From Phytophthora quininea (lineage: Eukaryota; Oomycota; Peronosporomycetes; Peronosporales; Peronosporaceae), in assembly GCA_011947345.1 (NCBI GenBank), contig JAAVTG010000621.1:62001-126000 (forward strand): DNA of 64,000 bases. Direction: 5' to 3'. Made by a program: the position numbers and the translations under genes. Positions 55,711 through 64,000 of this stretch are shown one piece after another (position 1 is the stretch's first letter; the number at the start of each line of letters is the position of its first letter). Under the pieces are notes generated by a model. That model was not told the origin of the DNA, did no database searches, and saw only the letters and a program-made list of their open reading frames with translations.

Positions 55711-57237
55711 CTCCAGTGGCTGCCAGTCAGGCAGAGGGGCTGGTAGATGGGCGTGTCATCCCTCGTTCGCGACCAAATTCTACAGCACTACATTTAACAT
55801 TTGTAAGGCGGGTAAGGAGCTCCGCTTTGCTTCCTGCTGCGCCAAAACCGGACGGAGCTGGCTGTCTTTGCGCGCTCCTGGAGCACACGAATTGACTGGC
55901 GTCGCATCAACAGGCCGAATCGTCCCCATCCAGCTTTTTGCCATGCGGTAAACCGAGCAACCGGAGCAGGGACGAAGCAGTTGCTTCAGTTCGGCGTGTG
56001 CATGCGAGCTCTCCGGAGCTGATGGGGACGACACCCCGTCTGCAGAGTATACTGAGCGCAGGTTATCTGAAAACTGTCCTCCGTCCGGTGGGTTCGGGCC
56101 AATTTTGGAGACCGACTATTTTGCCTCGTCACATGCGAAAAAATCCAGCATTGCATGAACTGACCTCGAAGTTGCTGGTCCGAGCGCTGACCTGTTGCCG
56201 GCGGCGCACACTCATTTGATGGCGGGGGCAACTGCCCCCTGCACTTTGCTTGTTTGGTTCTGGGGTAGCAGCGTTTCTAGTAAAAATGGTCTCAGCCGTT
56301 TCACAGTCTTTTTCCCTGCATGTCAGGGAATCAATATTCTTATGTCGAGGTAATAAACTATAGAAACATTGCATTTGTATCAACATGCTTGTCATTGCCA
56401 ACACAGCTCATGATCCGAATTATCTCTCTAAAGTCTTGTCGCCGACATGGTGGAGACCAGGCCAAGCAATGTGTGGAGGTCGCCTGAAAGCTGGGCTGTG
56501 AGACTGAACTGGATTCCGGCATCTTCCGGTTACCTGAAGATGCAGAAGTGTTCGAGCTCCTGGAGTTCGTGCAGCAACTTTCCACACAGAAACCCTTTGC
56601 TGACGCGTTGGCAGCTCGATAGACATGTTGGCCGACCGAGGCGAAATCGTCGTGAATAAGGGATTGTTTCCGCTAGCGCGTGTAGGTGTCATTGCGCTCT
56701 AGGAATATATGTACGATGGCGAAGGTATCACCTGTCGTTTGGCGACGCGCGACGGCGAGTTGAAAGCGCCGTCTGCAGGGCAATGCCATTCACAGCGTTC
56801 AGCAAAATTTGCCAGCTCTCGGAAGCTCTGCTCACGAAGGAATGACAGGCAAGTCGCTTCTTCCATCCTTCGCTCGCGATTTGAGCTTTGGAGATGATGC
56901 GCTCGAAATTAGCAGCATTTCCCGCCAGAAAAATAACATGAATTCACGTTTGCAGATGGCGGATTCGGATCCTCGTTGACTGGAGCGACGTCGGCATCAG
57001 GGGATCGGCAATATGGTGGGGAGGGCAGACTTACCCACCCGTCCACAGCGAGGGCGATTCAGAACGGGCGTTGTTCCACATGACATCACCTAGCCGAGCA
57101 GGGAGAGAGGGATTGCTAAACTGTAGACTATCCTTAGTTCCTTCAACCTCGAGCCCTGAGGGCTCGGTCCCAGGAGCCCTGAACCATGGTAGAGGCTGTC
57201 GGGTGAACTGCGAGGGAATTTAACGCCCTCACTCATC
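55711..57237. other. 1.5 kb intergenic region between divergent permeases
   Basis: Only short unconvincing frames. It separates paralogue 4 (minus) from paralogue 5 (plus). No transposon ends or RNA genes were recognised. A short inverted pair, GAGCCCTGAGGGCTC, occurs near 57151-57165. Confidence 0.4.
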
Positions 57238-57244
57238 TCATTCT
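57238..57244 (+). promoter_or_regulatory. Initiator-like site for permease paralogue 5
   Basis: TCATTCT followed by TCC, a YCAYTYY match 64 bp before ATG 57308. Confidence 0.45.
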
Positions 57245-57307
57245 TCCTTTTGCGGAGTGCGTTGCAAGTCCGAGTCAAGTCCTGTCGTCGCTGGTTCGAC
57301 CGTCGCT

Positions 57308-59344
57308 ATGAGCCTCAACTCCTGGGACAACTACGACGAAGTCATGACTCCGCAAGGGCAGAACAACGGCACGGAAAACCTTCGACGCCGCAAGATCGAA
57401 GTGGAAGTGACCGACGCGGCGAGAGGCCCAACGTGGCAGTTCCCACGCGCTGGCACCCAGCAGCACGTGAACGTGCCCGAGTCGGAGCTGGCCGAGATTC
57501 AGAACGAGCTGAACGCGCCTCGCCAGTTGCTGTCCGAATGGCCCGCCACCTCCATCAGTGGCAATGACATCCTGGGCAGTGTGCTGTACGCGGCCTCGTC
57601 CGTCGTCGCCAAGGCGGGCAAGTTGATGCCGATCCCACTGATGCTTGTGGCCACTGTGCTTTACTTCTTCCGGTTCATCTACGAGGAGGTGGTCACGGCC
57701 ATTCCCATGAACGGCGGTACCTACAACGCCCTGCTCAACACCACGTCCAAGCGAGCTGCCGCCGTGGCGGCGTGCCTGAGTATTCTCGTACGTGGCCACT
57801 GGTGTGGTGTCGGCGTCGTCAGGAGTTCGCTATCTCGCCACCCAGGTGGACATTCCGATCGTTGGTTGCACGATTGCGCTGCTGCTCGCGTTCGCGCTGC
57901 TCTCGATTCTGGGCATCAACGACAACTCTCGCGTGGCGTTGGCCATCTTCCTCCACCACATCCTCGTGCTAACCGTGCTGGTGGTGTCGTGTGTGGTGTA
58001 CGGTGTCCAACACCCTCACATTTTCAAGGACAACATGAAGACGGAATATCCCGAGGTGGACTTTGCGGGTTCCATGCTAAACGGCAACTTCTTCACGGCC
58101 ATCTTCTTCGGCTTCGGTGCGGCAATGCTTGGTATCACTGGCTTCGAGTCGTCGTCCAACTACGTGGAGGAGCAGGCCCCTGGTGTCTTCCGCAAGACAC
58201 TGCGCAATATGTGGGCGCTCGTGACGGTCTTCAACGTTTCCCTTGGCGTGGGCATTCTTGCTGTTCTACCGCTTGAAGGCGACAACGGTATCTACGCAGG
58301 TGCTGATGCGTTGCTCTCAAAGACTGCGGAGGCTTCGGTGGGGAAGTGGTTCAGCGCGTGGGTCAGTGTGGACGCTTTCATTGTGTTGTCGGGCTCTGTG
58401 CTGACGTCGTACGTCGGCATCTGCGGTCTTGTTCGCCGTCTTGCTACGGATCGTGTGCTGCCTAGCTTCCTGGCCAAGACGAACAAGCCCGCGGCACAAA
58501 CCACTACATCATTGGCGTCTACTTCCTGCTGTCGTCAAGTCTGGTGCTTATTCTGAACGCTGACTCGACCATCATGAACGGCGTCTACACGTACGCGTTC
58601 TTGGGTCTGATGGCGCTCTTCGCTTCGGCAGGTATGCTGCTGAAGGCAAAGCGACCGGAGATTCCCCGCGATGTCGCTGCTCCGTGGATCGTGCTTGTCC
58701 TCGGCTTGGTCATGGTGTTGATCGCCATCTTGGCCAACCTGCTGGGCGACCCGAAGGTGCTCATGTACTTTGCTCTGTACTTCATCGTTGTGGCGCTGGT
58801 GATGTTCGTCATGTTTGAACGTGTGACGATTTTGCGCTGCATCTTGGCGCTCATGAAGACCGCCGCGCCATCCAAGTACGTGAAGGAGGCTGCTGCTCAC
58901 TACTTCCGCACCCGTGACGCTCCGGAGGTAGAGCACACTGGCGCGCGAGGCGGCCGCACTATTGCACGCGCTATTGTGAGCATCCGTAGTGCCCCGATCA
59001 TCTTCTTTTGCAAGGCGCCAAACATGACGATCATCAACAAGGTCATCACCTACGTGCGTCGCAACGAGCAGACCCACACGCTGCGCATCGTCCACCTGTT
59101 TTCCGACGAAGAAGCCGAAGCGGAGACGCTGAAGACCTTCCGCAACTTGGCCATGCTGTTCGACTGCATGTACCCCAAGATCCGCATCGACTTTGTGTCG
59201 GTGCAGGGCGAGTTTGGACCGGCCACGATCGAGTGGTTGTCGAGGAAGATGCAGGTGCCGCGCAACATGATGTTCATCACGCAGCCAGACATGGTGTCGT
59301 TCGAGCGCGTGTCGAGCGCGGGTGTGCGTGTCATCACGGCATAG
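57308..59344 (+). CDS. APC-superfamily amino-acid permease, paralogue 5, two apparent frameshifts
   Basis: Start ATG 57308 (MSLNSWDNYDEVMTPQGQNN). It shares NLRRRKIEVEV, TSISGNDILGSVLYAASSVV, PMNGGTYNALLNTTSKRAA, GITGFESSSNYVEEQAPGVF, GLVRRLATDRVLPSFLAKTN and the C-terminal NAPIVFF-type domain (SAPIIFFCKAPNMTIINKVI) ending VRVITA. Breaks: about 57787, where two bases are missing in a TCTC stretch (ATTCTCGTACG; paralogues read LSILSYVATG), and about 58490, where one C is missing (AAGCCCGCGG; paralogues read RGTNHYIIG). Both sit in simple repeats, so the gene is probably functional. It is the only close paralogue on the plus strand. Confidence 0.87.
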
Positions 59345-59453
59345 CGTCGGCTTTCATACTCGTACCGTTAAACTCATGAACTCGTTTGTTGCTAACCCCA
59401 CAATTGTTCACTTCAGCTTTTGCACTGGTACAATCTCCAAACTGTACCACTTT

Positions 59454-59460
59454 TCATTTC
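59454..59460 (+). promoter_or_regulatory. Initiator-like site for the LYR gene
   Basis: TCATTTC within CACTTTTCATTTCACTT, 45 bp before ATG 59505. Confidence 0.45.
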
Positions 59461-59504
59461 ACTTGTCAATCCCGGAGGTGCTGCTGCTGTACGGTCAGTA
59501 GGCA

Positions 59505-59984
59505 ATGGCGAAGCGCGTGCTGGGGCCTGAGGTCAAGTCGCTGCAGTATTTCCTCAACCGGTCGGCGGTGCTGGCCCAGTACCGTCAGTTCCTGCGCACA
59601 ACGAAGCCGCTGGCCGACGACGTTCGGCTGGACGTGCGTCGTCAAGTCCGCGCAGGGTTCGACGCCTGCCGTGGCGAGGAGGACGAGCGTCGCGTGAGTC
59701 TGTTGCTGCGGCAATCGCGTGACCAGCTCAAGATGGTCAGCGACCTGGTGGACACGGCGGTGGCGCAGCAGCGCGAGGCACAGAACGAGCGAGACTGGAA
59801 GAAGGGCGAGTGGGCAGCAGATACTAAGACCAAGGCGGTGGACACGAAGGAGACGTGGATAGACGATCTGTCCGAGCAAAAGGACGGCAAGGAAGACGTC
59901 AAGGGACGGGTGGGCACCGGTTGGCCCTGGAAGAGCGGCCGAGGAACAGACAAACTCGACTTGCAAGGCATCAAGAGGCGGTGA
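59505..59984 (+). CDS. LYR-motif (complex 1 LYR) protein, LYRM2-like
   Basis: 159 residues. The N-terminal LYR domain reads SLQYFLNRSAVLAQYRQFLR (LYR-type Q-Y-R), followed by VRLDVRRQVRAGFDACR and DERRVSLLLRQSRDQLKMV, the two remaining helices. Family members are small mitochondrial matrix proteins that bind acyl carrier protein and help assemble respiratory complexes or iron-sulphur clusters. The C-terminal 60 residues (ETWIDDLSEQKDGKEDVKGR, TGWPWKSGRG) are charged and extend beyond the usual family length. Single exon. Which LYRM subfamily is uncertain. Confidence 0.75.
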   Translation: MAKRVLGPEVKSLQYFLNRSAVLAQYRQFLRTTKPLADDVRLDVRRQVRAGFDACRGEEDERRVSLLLRQSRDQLKMVSDLVDTAVAQQREAQNERDWKKGEWAADTKTKAVDTKETWIDDLSEQKDGKEDVKGRVGTGWPWKSGRGTDKLDLQGIKRR

Positions 59985-60348
59985 AGCAGCGGAGACAAGT
60001 ACGTAGAGCGACGGAGTGCATATTAGACAGGAGAAGACGGCTAAGGGAGACCAGCCATAGAGGGTCTACGAGGTGCAGCGGCGGAGGGTCGTACGCAGCC
60101 CCAACGGCAGCGGCTCATTTAGCACCTTCCGTCCATATCGGTAACATAAAATGATAGAGAACCTAAGACATGCCATACTGCGACAGATGACAGGATAATG
60201 TAATATTGGAGACGAAATGCCATATTCAAGGAGGCGACGACGACACTAGCGGGTGCGTGCATGTGCGTCTACCGTAGCTCTACGTCCGTGGTAACGCTGC
60301 CTGTGTCGTGCATTCTTCTGCCTGCACTAGTTCAATCCAAGGGAGAGC
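59985..60348. other. Intergenic 0.36 kb
   Basis: No gene or repeat recognised; it contains the 3' end of the LYR transcript and the presumed promoter of the UIM gene. Confidence 0.4.
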
Positions 60349-60941
60349 ATGGCGTCGTCATCACACACCAGCCAGGCTGCGATTCTCAAGGTATGCGTCG
60401 TAGAAGTTCCAGTCCAAAAGTCTTTGCCAAAGGTTCTGCTTCTATGATTTCCTTGCTGCAGCACACGAATATCGGTCTCAACAGAACGTTCACGTCGGCG
60501 CCAGTGATGGCGACTCTGAACGAGAACTTGTTGCAACGGGTAGGCCTTCCAAAGCAAAGCAAGTCAGGCTGAAAACTCTTTGACACATTTGTTGCCACTG
60601 CAGGACGTGTTCGACTACGATTTCAACCATGAGCGCATCTTCCTGGAGATTGCAGAGGCAGAAATTGCCGCCATGCGCAAGGCTGATGAAGAGGACAAGG
60701 CTGCAGCTGCAGCTGCGGCGGAGCAGGACGACTCTGACGACGAACTGGCACGGCAGGTAACTTTGCTGGTGGTCTGATGAAGCTTACAACTACACTTACT
60801 CACACGACGACTGCTCTGCAGAGCGCCAAGTTGTCTCTGTCAAGCAGCAGGAACAGCAGCAGCGATACCCCGACCAAGCCTCGAAGCACGAGCGAAGAAG
60901 ACGTCGCAGCTGCCATCTCGGCCTCTCTACGTGAGTACTAA
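60349..60941 (+). CDS. Small UIM-containing protein, four exons
   Basis: Exons 60349-60390, 60462-60539, 60604-60756 and 60822-60941, with introns of 71, 64 and 65 bp, all GT..AG with pyrimidine-CAG acceptors, and every exon a whole number of codons. The 130-residue product starts MASSSHTSQAAILK, continues TNIGLNRTFTSAPVMATLNE and DVFDYDFNHERIFLEIAEAE, then an Ala/Glu helix, a Ser-rich linker and EEDVAAAISASLREY at the very C-terminus. The last block fits a ubiquitin-interacting motif (acidic, AxxxS). No other domain is recognised. It may act as a small ubiquitin-binding adaptor, which is an inference from the motif alone. Confidence 0.65.
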
Positions 60942-60984
60942 GACGAGGAATCACAATGCAGTTCGTGTTACACTACTGCAGCTA

Positions 60985-61388
60985 TTACCGCACGGGGCTG
61001 TCTGGATGCAGGAGGTTGTACGCCAGCCAGTACATTCGTCCATAATCCACGTACAGCTCCTCTCCAGCACTGATGTCTCTCATGGTGACCACGTCGGCCT
61101 TGTCCAGCTCCGGACGCTTGTCAAACTGCACATTGAAACCTCCTCGGTGGCCTCTGCAGTCGTTGATGTATCTGGCCAGCACGTCGGGCGAATGCAGCGC
61201 GTCCACGTACTTGCCGTCGCCTAGCCTCATGAGGTACGACTTGTCCTGCAGCTTCCAGGCCTGCTGATTGTGATACACCACCCCGTGTACGCACAAACGA
61301 CGTCTCCCTGTTGGAATTTCTTGGTTGCAAACAGTCCTAGACCTGCGCCTGGGATCCTGGACGTCTTGACTTCCACTCCGTTCTGCAT
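60985..61388 (-). CDS. Small SET-domain protein, one apparent frameshift
   Basis: ATG 61388 (MQNGVEVKTSRIPGAGLGLF) gives the classic SET opening GxGLGLFA. After a break near 61300 (one G missing in ACGGGGTGG), the rest follows: SYLMRLGDGKYVDALHSPDV, YINDCRGHRGGFNVQF (NDC in place of the usual NHS/NHC cofactor-binding triplet), IKxG-like ISAGEELYVDYGRMYWL with the catalytic-type Tyr. About 135 residues, essentially a bare SET domain with no pre- or post-SET. Probable S-adenosylmethionine-dependent lysine methyltransferase; target unknown. It converges on the UIM gene with a 43-bp gap and diverges from NAA20 with a 93-bp gap. Confidence 0.75.
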
Positions 61389-61460
61389 TGGCAACAGCAA
61401 CAGCACGTGCACTTGGTCAATTAAGATTGTGTACGCTTTGTGTACACCAAGTGACCAGTC

Positions 61461-61467
61461 CCACTTT
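61461..61467 (+). promoter_or_regulatory. Initiator-like site for NAA20 in a 93-bp divergent promoter
   Basis: CCACTTT fits YCAYTYY, 15 bp before ATG 61482. The SET gene starts 93 bp away on the other strand, so both genes share this short region. Confidence 0.4.
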
Positions 61468-61481
61468 GCCGATCGAGCGCC

Positions 61482-62194
61482 ATGACGTCCACCCGCAAGT
61501 TCTGCTGCGACGACTTGTTCCGCTTCAACAACGTCAACCTAGACGTGCTCACGGAGACGGTAGGGCCTCGATGCTGTCGGTCGCAAATATGCAGCTCCTT
61601 ACGTGTCCATGGTGTCGTGCAGTACAACATGTCCTTCTACCTGCAGTACCTGGCCAAGTGGCCGGACTACTTTTAGTGCAGGAAGACCCCAACAACACCA
61701 TCATGGGCTACAGTAAGTAGAACACTTCCCCTCTGTATCACTGTCACTAAAACACCTCTTTTTGTAGTCATGGGCAAGGCTGAAGGACAAGGCACCAATT
61801 GGCACGGCCACGTGACGGCAGTGACGGTTGCACCGGAGTTCCGACGCCTCGGACTGGCCAAGAAGCTCATGGATTACCTGGAGAACGTGTCCGAGGAGCT
61901 CTACGACGGCTACTTCGTGGATCTCTTTGTCCGAGTCTCCAATTCCCTAGCCATTGGGATGTACGAGAAATTTGGCTACTCAGTCTATCGACGTGTGCTT
62001 GGATACTATTCAAACGCGGACGACGGGGAAGATGCGTTCGGTAAGAGTTTGTGACTGTATGAAGGTACTCTAAGCAGAAGGATAACGGGGTTTTACCTTG
62101 TTTGTCGGCAGATATGAGGAAGGCGCTTCCACGAGACGTCCACAAGAAATCCATCGTTCCTTTGCCGCATCCGATCACTCCAGATCAACTCTAA
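61482..62194 (+). CDS. NAA20: NatB catalytic subunit, N-alpha-acetyltransferase 20
   Basis: Four exons: 61482-61559, 61623-61712, 61768-62040 and 62112-62194; introns 63, 55 and 71 bp. The product begins MTSTRKFCCDDLFRFNNVNL, matching the MTTLRxFxCDDLFRFNNxNL start of eukaryotic NAA20. It has FYLQYLAKWPDYF, IMGKAEG, WHGHVTAVTVAPEFRRLGLA (the acetyl-CoA-binding RxxGxA site), FVDLFVRVSNSLAIGMYEKF and GYSVYRRVLGYYS, ending HPITPDQL. NatB acetylates nascent N-termini starting Met-Asp, Met-Glu, Met-Asn or Met-Gln at the ribosome together with NAA25. One T is missing at about 61673 (TACTTTTAG), creating a stop inside exon 2; five Ts restore DYFLVQED. Length matches the family (about 175 residues). 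Confidence 0.95.
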
Positions 62195-62358
62195 GATGTG
62201 AGCCAAGACATCGACGTTTTTCAAGGTACGCGTAGATATTGACAAGAAGTATAACATTGGTTGATCATCCTCTTTTGCTCGGAAGGGGCAGCACCAGCGA
62301 CGTGGTGTGATAAGTGTTAACGTACACAACGCGACTATACGGGACGCATATCCGTGAC

Positions 62359-63657
62359 TCAAATTTGCTCGTGGGTCTTGATCGTCACTGGTGTTGCGGA
62401 TTCTGCTTTGTGAGTGGGTTGCTTGGTCGGGTGAAGAGGAAGACCACTAGGTCGCTGTACTCGAGGGACAGTGGCAAGAGGTTGCAGCTTTCGTCGCGTC
62501 TTATCAGTCCCGACGATCAGCACTTCATCCTTCTCTTGATCCTCCTGTTCAGCCACCGGTGGTCGATCGCTCACCAGCTTATCTGCACTATTGCCCGATG
62601 ACTGAGCTAAAGACGCGGACTCGGCAGGACCAGCTGCTCTTGATGCCGTCTCCGGACGAGGAGGAATACTCTGACTATGGATGCGACCACTTCTTCGGAT
62701 GCGAGCTCGCTTGAGCTCTTCCTTGTCCTTCGTCACATCCCACAGCGATCCGCTCCTCACGTTGCCGAGAATTTGTCGGATCGCGTCGTACAGATATCGT
62801 CCGTTGGCTTTGAGGATCGCGTCCTGGAACCATTCGGACTGCACTCGCCCGACGATCTGCCTCAAGCGCGCTTCGCGCTCGCTCAATTGATTTGAGCTCT
62901 GCAGTTCGATTTGCATGGTGCCTGCGTGATTCAATATCTCGCGTAGTAGAACGTTGCCGACGCGTCGTTCCTGCGGGAGACGTTCATTGATCCGGACGAC
63001 AAACTCCATACTGACGTGACTCTCGTCCAACGCAGCGCTGGGTATTCCGCCCACGGTGTGGCGCCCACGGGAAGGCTGCTTATCGTACGAGTCAACGTGT
63101 TTATTCGGAAGTTCGAGCTCGCCATTCCTGTCCTTGGCCACGAGTTCGCTCTCGCCGTATTTTGCGATCGCAGCTGAGACCATGAGCAACTCGAGCAGGT
63201 CTTGCGTCGAGTCTTTATTCTTGCGGATGCACCGCAGCACCTTGGGACTCACAATGTAGTTGACCCACGTGTTTAACTGCTCCCGACTGAACTCGCTACG
63301 TGCCTGAATCTCGCGGGTCATCTCGAGCTCGTAATTCTTGAAAAACGTGCGGAACCGACCGTACCGGGCTTCGTCAATGTCTCGGATGAGCTTGGCTCGC
63401 TGCACGCTGGAGGTGTCGACGTCGTGCAGTGCAAAGTCGATCTTGCCGCCAATTCGGGGACTCGCTTCGCTGATAGACCGCCGCAGTCTCGTCACCTCGT
63501 CTTTCGACGCCAACGACGACCGTCGACTCATGGGCATGACCGGTTTCCAGACCACCGGCGCCGGAGTAGATGACCGGGAGGAACTACCGGCCATGGTGTG
63601 GCGCCGCTGCTGCTGCGGTCGGACGTCGACATTGTCGTCCTCGTGACTCCCCGACAT
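62359..63657 (-). CDS. Hypothetical protein, 432 residues
   Basis: ATG 63657 (MSGSHEDDNVDVRPQQQRRH). One uninterrupted frame. The N-terminal ~60 residues are Ser/Arg rich and probably disordered. Residues ~70-290 are predicted mostly helical (FRTFFKNYELEMTREIQARS, LNTWVNYIVSPKVLRCIRKN, FVVRINERLPQERRVGNVLL, YDAIRQILGNVRSGSLWD), followed by a basic/acidic disordered tail (EQEDQEKDEVLIVGTDKTRR). No known domain recognised, no signal peptide, no TM segment. Strong coding character and single-exon structure make it a likely real oomycete gene. Its 3' end is 165 bp from that of NAA20. Confidence 0.75.
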   Translation of the reverse strand: MSGSHEDDNVDVRPQQQRRHTMAGSSSRSSTPAPVVWKPVMPMSRRSSLASKDEVTRLRRSISEASPRIGGKIDFALHDVDTSSVQRAKLIRDIDEARYGRFRTFFKNYELEMTREIQARSEFSREQLNTWVNYIVSPKVLRCIRKNKDSTQDLLELLMVSAAIAKYGESELVAKDRNGELELPNKHVDSYDKQPSRGRHTVGGIPSAALDESHVSMEFVVRINERLPQERRVGNVLLREILNHAGTMQIELQSSNQLSEREARLRQIVGRVQSEWFQDAILKANGRYLYDAIRQILGNVRSGSLWDVTKDKEELKRARIRRSGRIHSQSIPPRPETASRAAGPAESASLAQSSGNSADKLVSDRPPVAEQEDQEKDEVLIVGTDKTRRKLQPLATVPRVQRPSGLPLHPTKQPTHKAESATPVTIKTHEQI

Positions 63658-64000
63658 GATGTCGAATGAAGTCTGTTGGTCGACGCTCTCAATGGCACGC
63701 CACCCGGCGGCTGTTTTTTCATCTTATCGCAGCCCTCCCGGCGCCTATCCGCGACGCCAAGTTGGCAATCTGAACTCTGCACGCAGCTGGGTCAGGCACT
63801 TCGACATGCGAGCCACAACCATCGTACAGGCAGACGGCAGTCACAGCTTCGGCGCCAGAAGCGGCCTGGACATCCTGTAGAAGCGATGGATTCATTCTGC
63901 TCGACTAGAGCTACTGTCGCAGCAAAACGATGGCAGACTCGGAGCCAGCCGACGGCGCGGAGCGATGGAGCTGACCGCCACGGATCAAGGAGAGCGAGTT
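63658..64000 (+). other. Upstream region, possible start of a further gene
   Basis: Region divergent from the hypothetical gene. ATGs at 63942 (stops after 14 codons) and 63965 (open to the window edge, 12 codons) occur, but too little sequence remains to support a call. Confidence 0.2.

Noticed and set aside
56358..56900. Short frames between the divergent permeases
   Set aside because: None exceeds about 90 codons, none has a domain, and frames on both strands are equally long.
48719..59340. Long antisense ORFs over the permease genes (up to about 390 codons)
   Set aside because: They are shadows of GC-rich codon bias, with His/Asp/Arg-rich composition and no homology.

Overview
The window reads as nuclear DNA of a plant-pathogenic oomycete (Phytophthora or a close relative). 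Short GT..AG introns of 55-71 bp, very tight gene spacing, initiator-like start sites (YCAYTYY, often followed by pyrimidines) 15-90 bp before the ATG, an axonemal-dynein assembly factor (flagellated zoospores), expanded APC transporters and a dense mix of eukaryotic transposons all fit. No prokaryotic feature is present. The genus is an inference; no rRNA or barcode gene is in view.

Region 1 (1-19217) is a head-to-tail tandem array of about 1.3 kb units. Each unit carries one tRNA-Val(AAC) and one tRNA-Ser(AGA), both on the minus strand: 13 Val and 12 Ser loci in total. Units on the left (period about 1317-1321 bp) and right (about 1283-1296 bp) form two sequence types joined by a transitional unit. 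The twelfth tRNA-Val is split by a 3,153 bp piggyBac-like transposon (14729-17881) that duplicated TTAA and landed inside the anticodon loop.

Region 2 (19218-37755) is a transposon graveyard. In order it holds a frameshifted Tc1/mariner (IS630-type) transposase with a convergent unknown partner ORF; a Crypton-like (Ndc10-type) remnant; a decayed Helitron fragment; a 6.9 kb unit carrying a hAT (DUF659) transposase and a divergent MULE-type transposase, with a recent 1,977 bp internal tandem duplication; a Helitron derivative abutting that unit; about 1.8 kb of unrecognised DNA; a decayed SAP-like family pseudogene; and a PIF/Harbinger pseudogene.

Region 3 (37756-64000) is gene dense. It holds DNAAF11/LRRC6; five APC-type amino-acid permease paralogues (one diverged, four close, three in tandem); two paralogous secreted alpha/beta-hydrolases; a transcriptional-type cyclin; an SK-like potassium channel whose reconstructed filter is GLG; a LYR-motif protein; a four-exon UIM protein; a small SET protein; the NatB catalytic subunit NAA20; and a conserved-looking hypothetical protein.

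Many otherwise well-conserved genes are broken by one missing base, usually inside a homopolymer. This suggests an uncorrected long-read assembly as much as real decay. Frameshifted genes in region 3 are therefore described as probable genes with apparent frameshifts.
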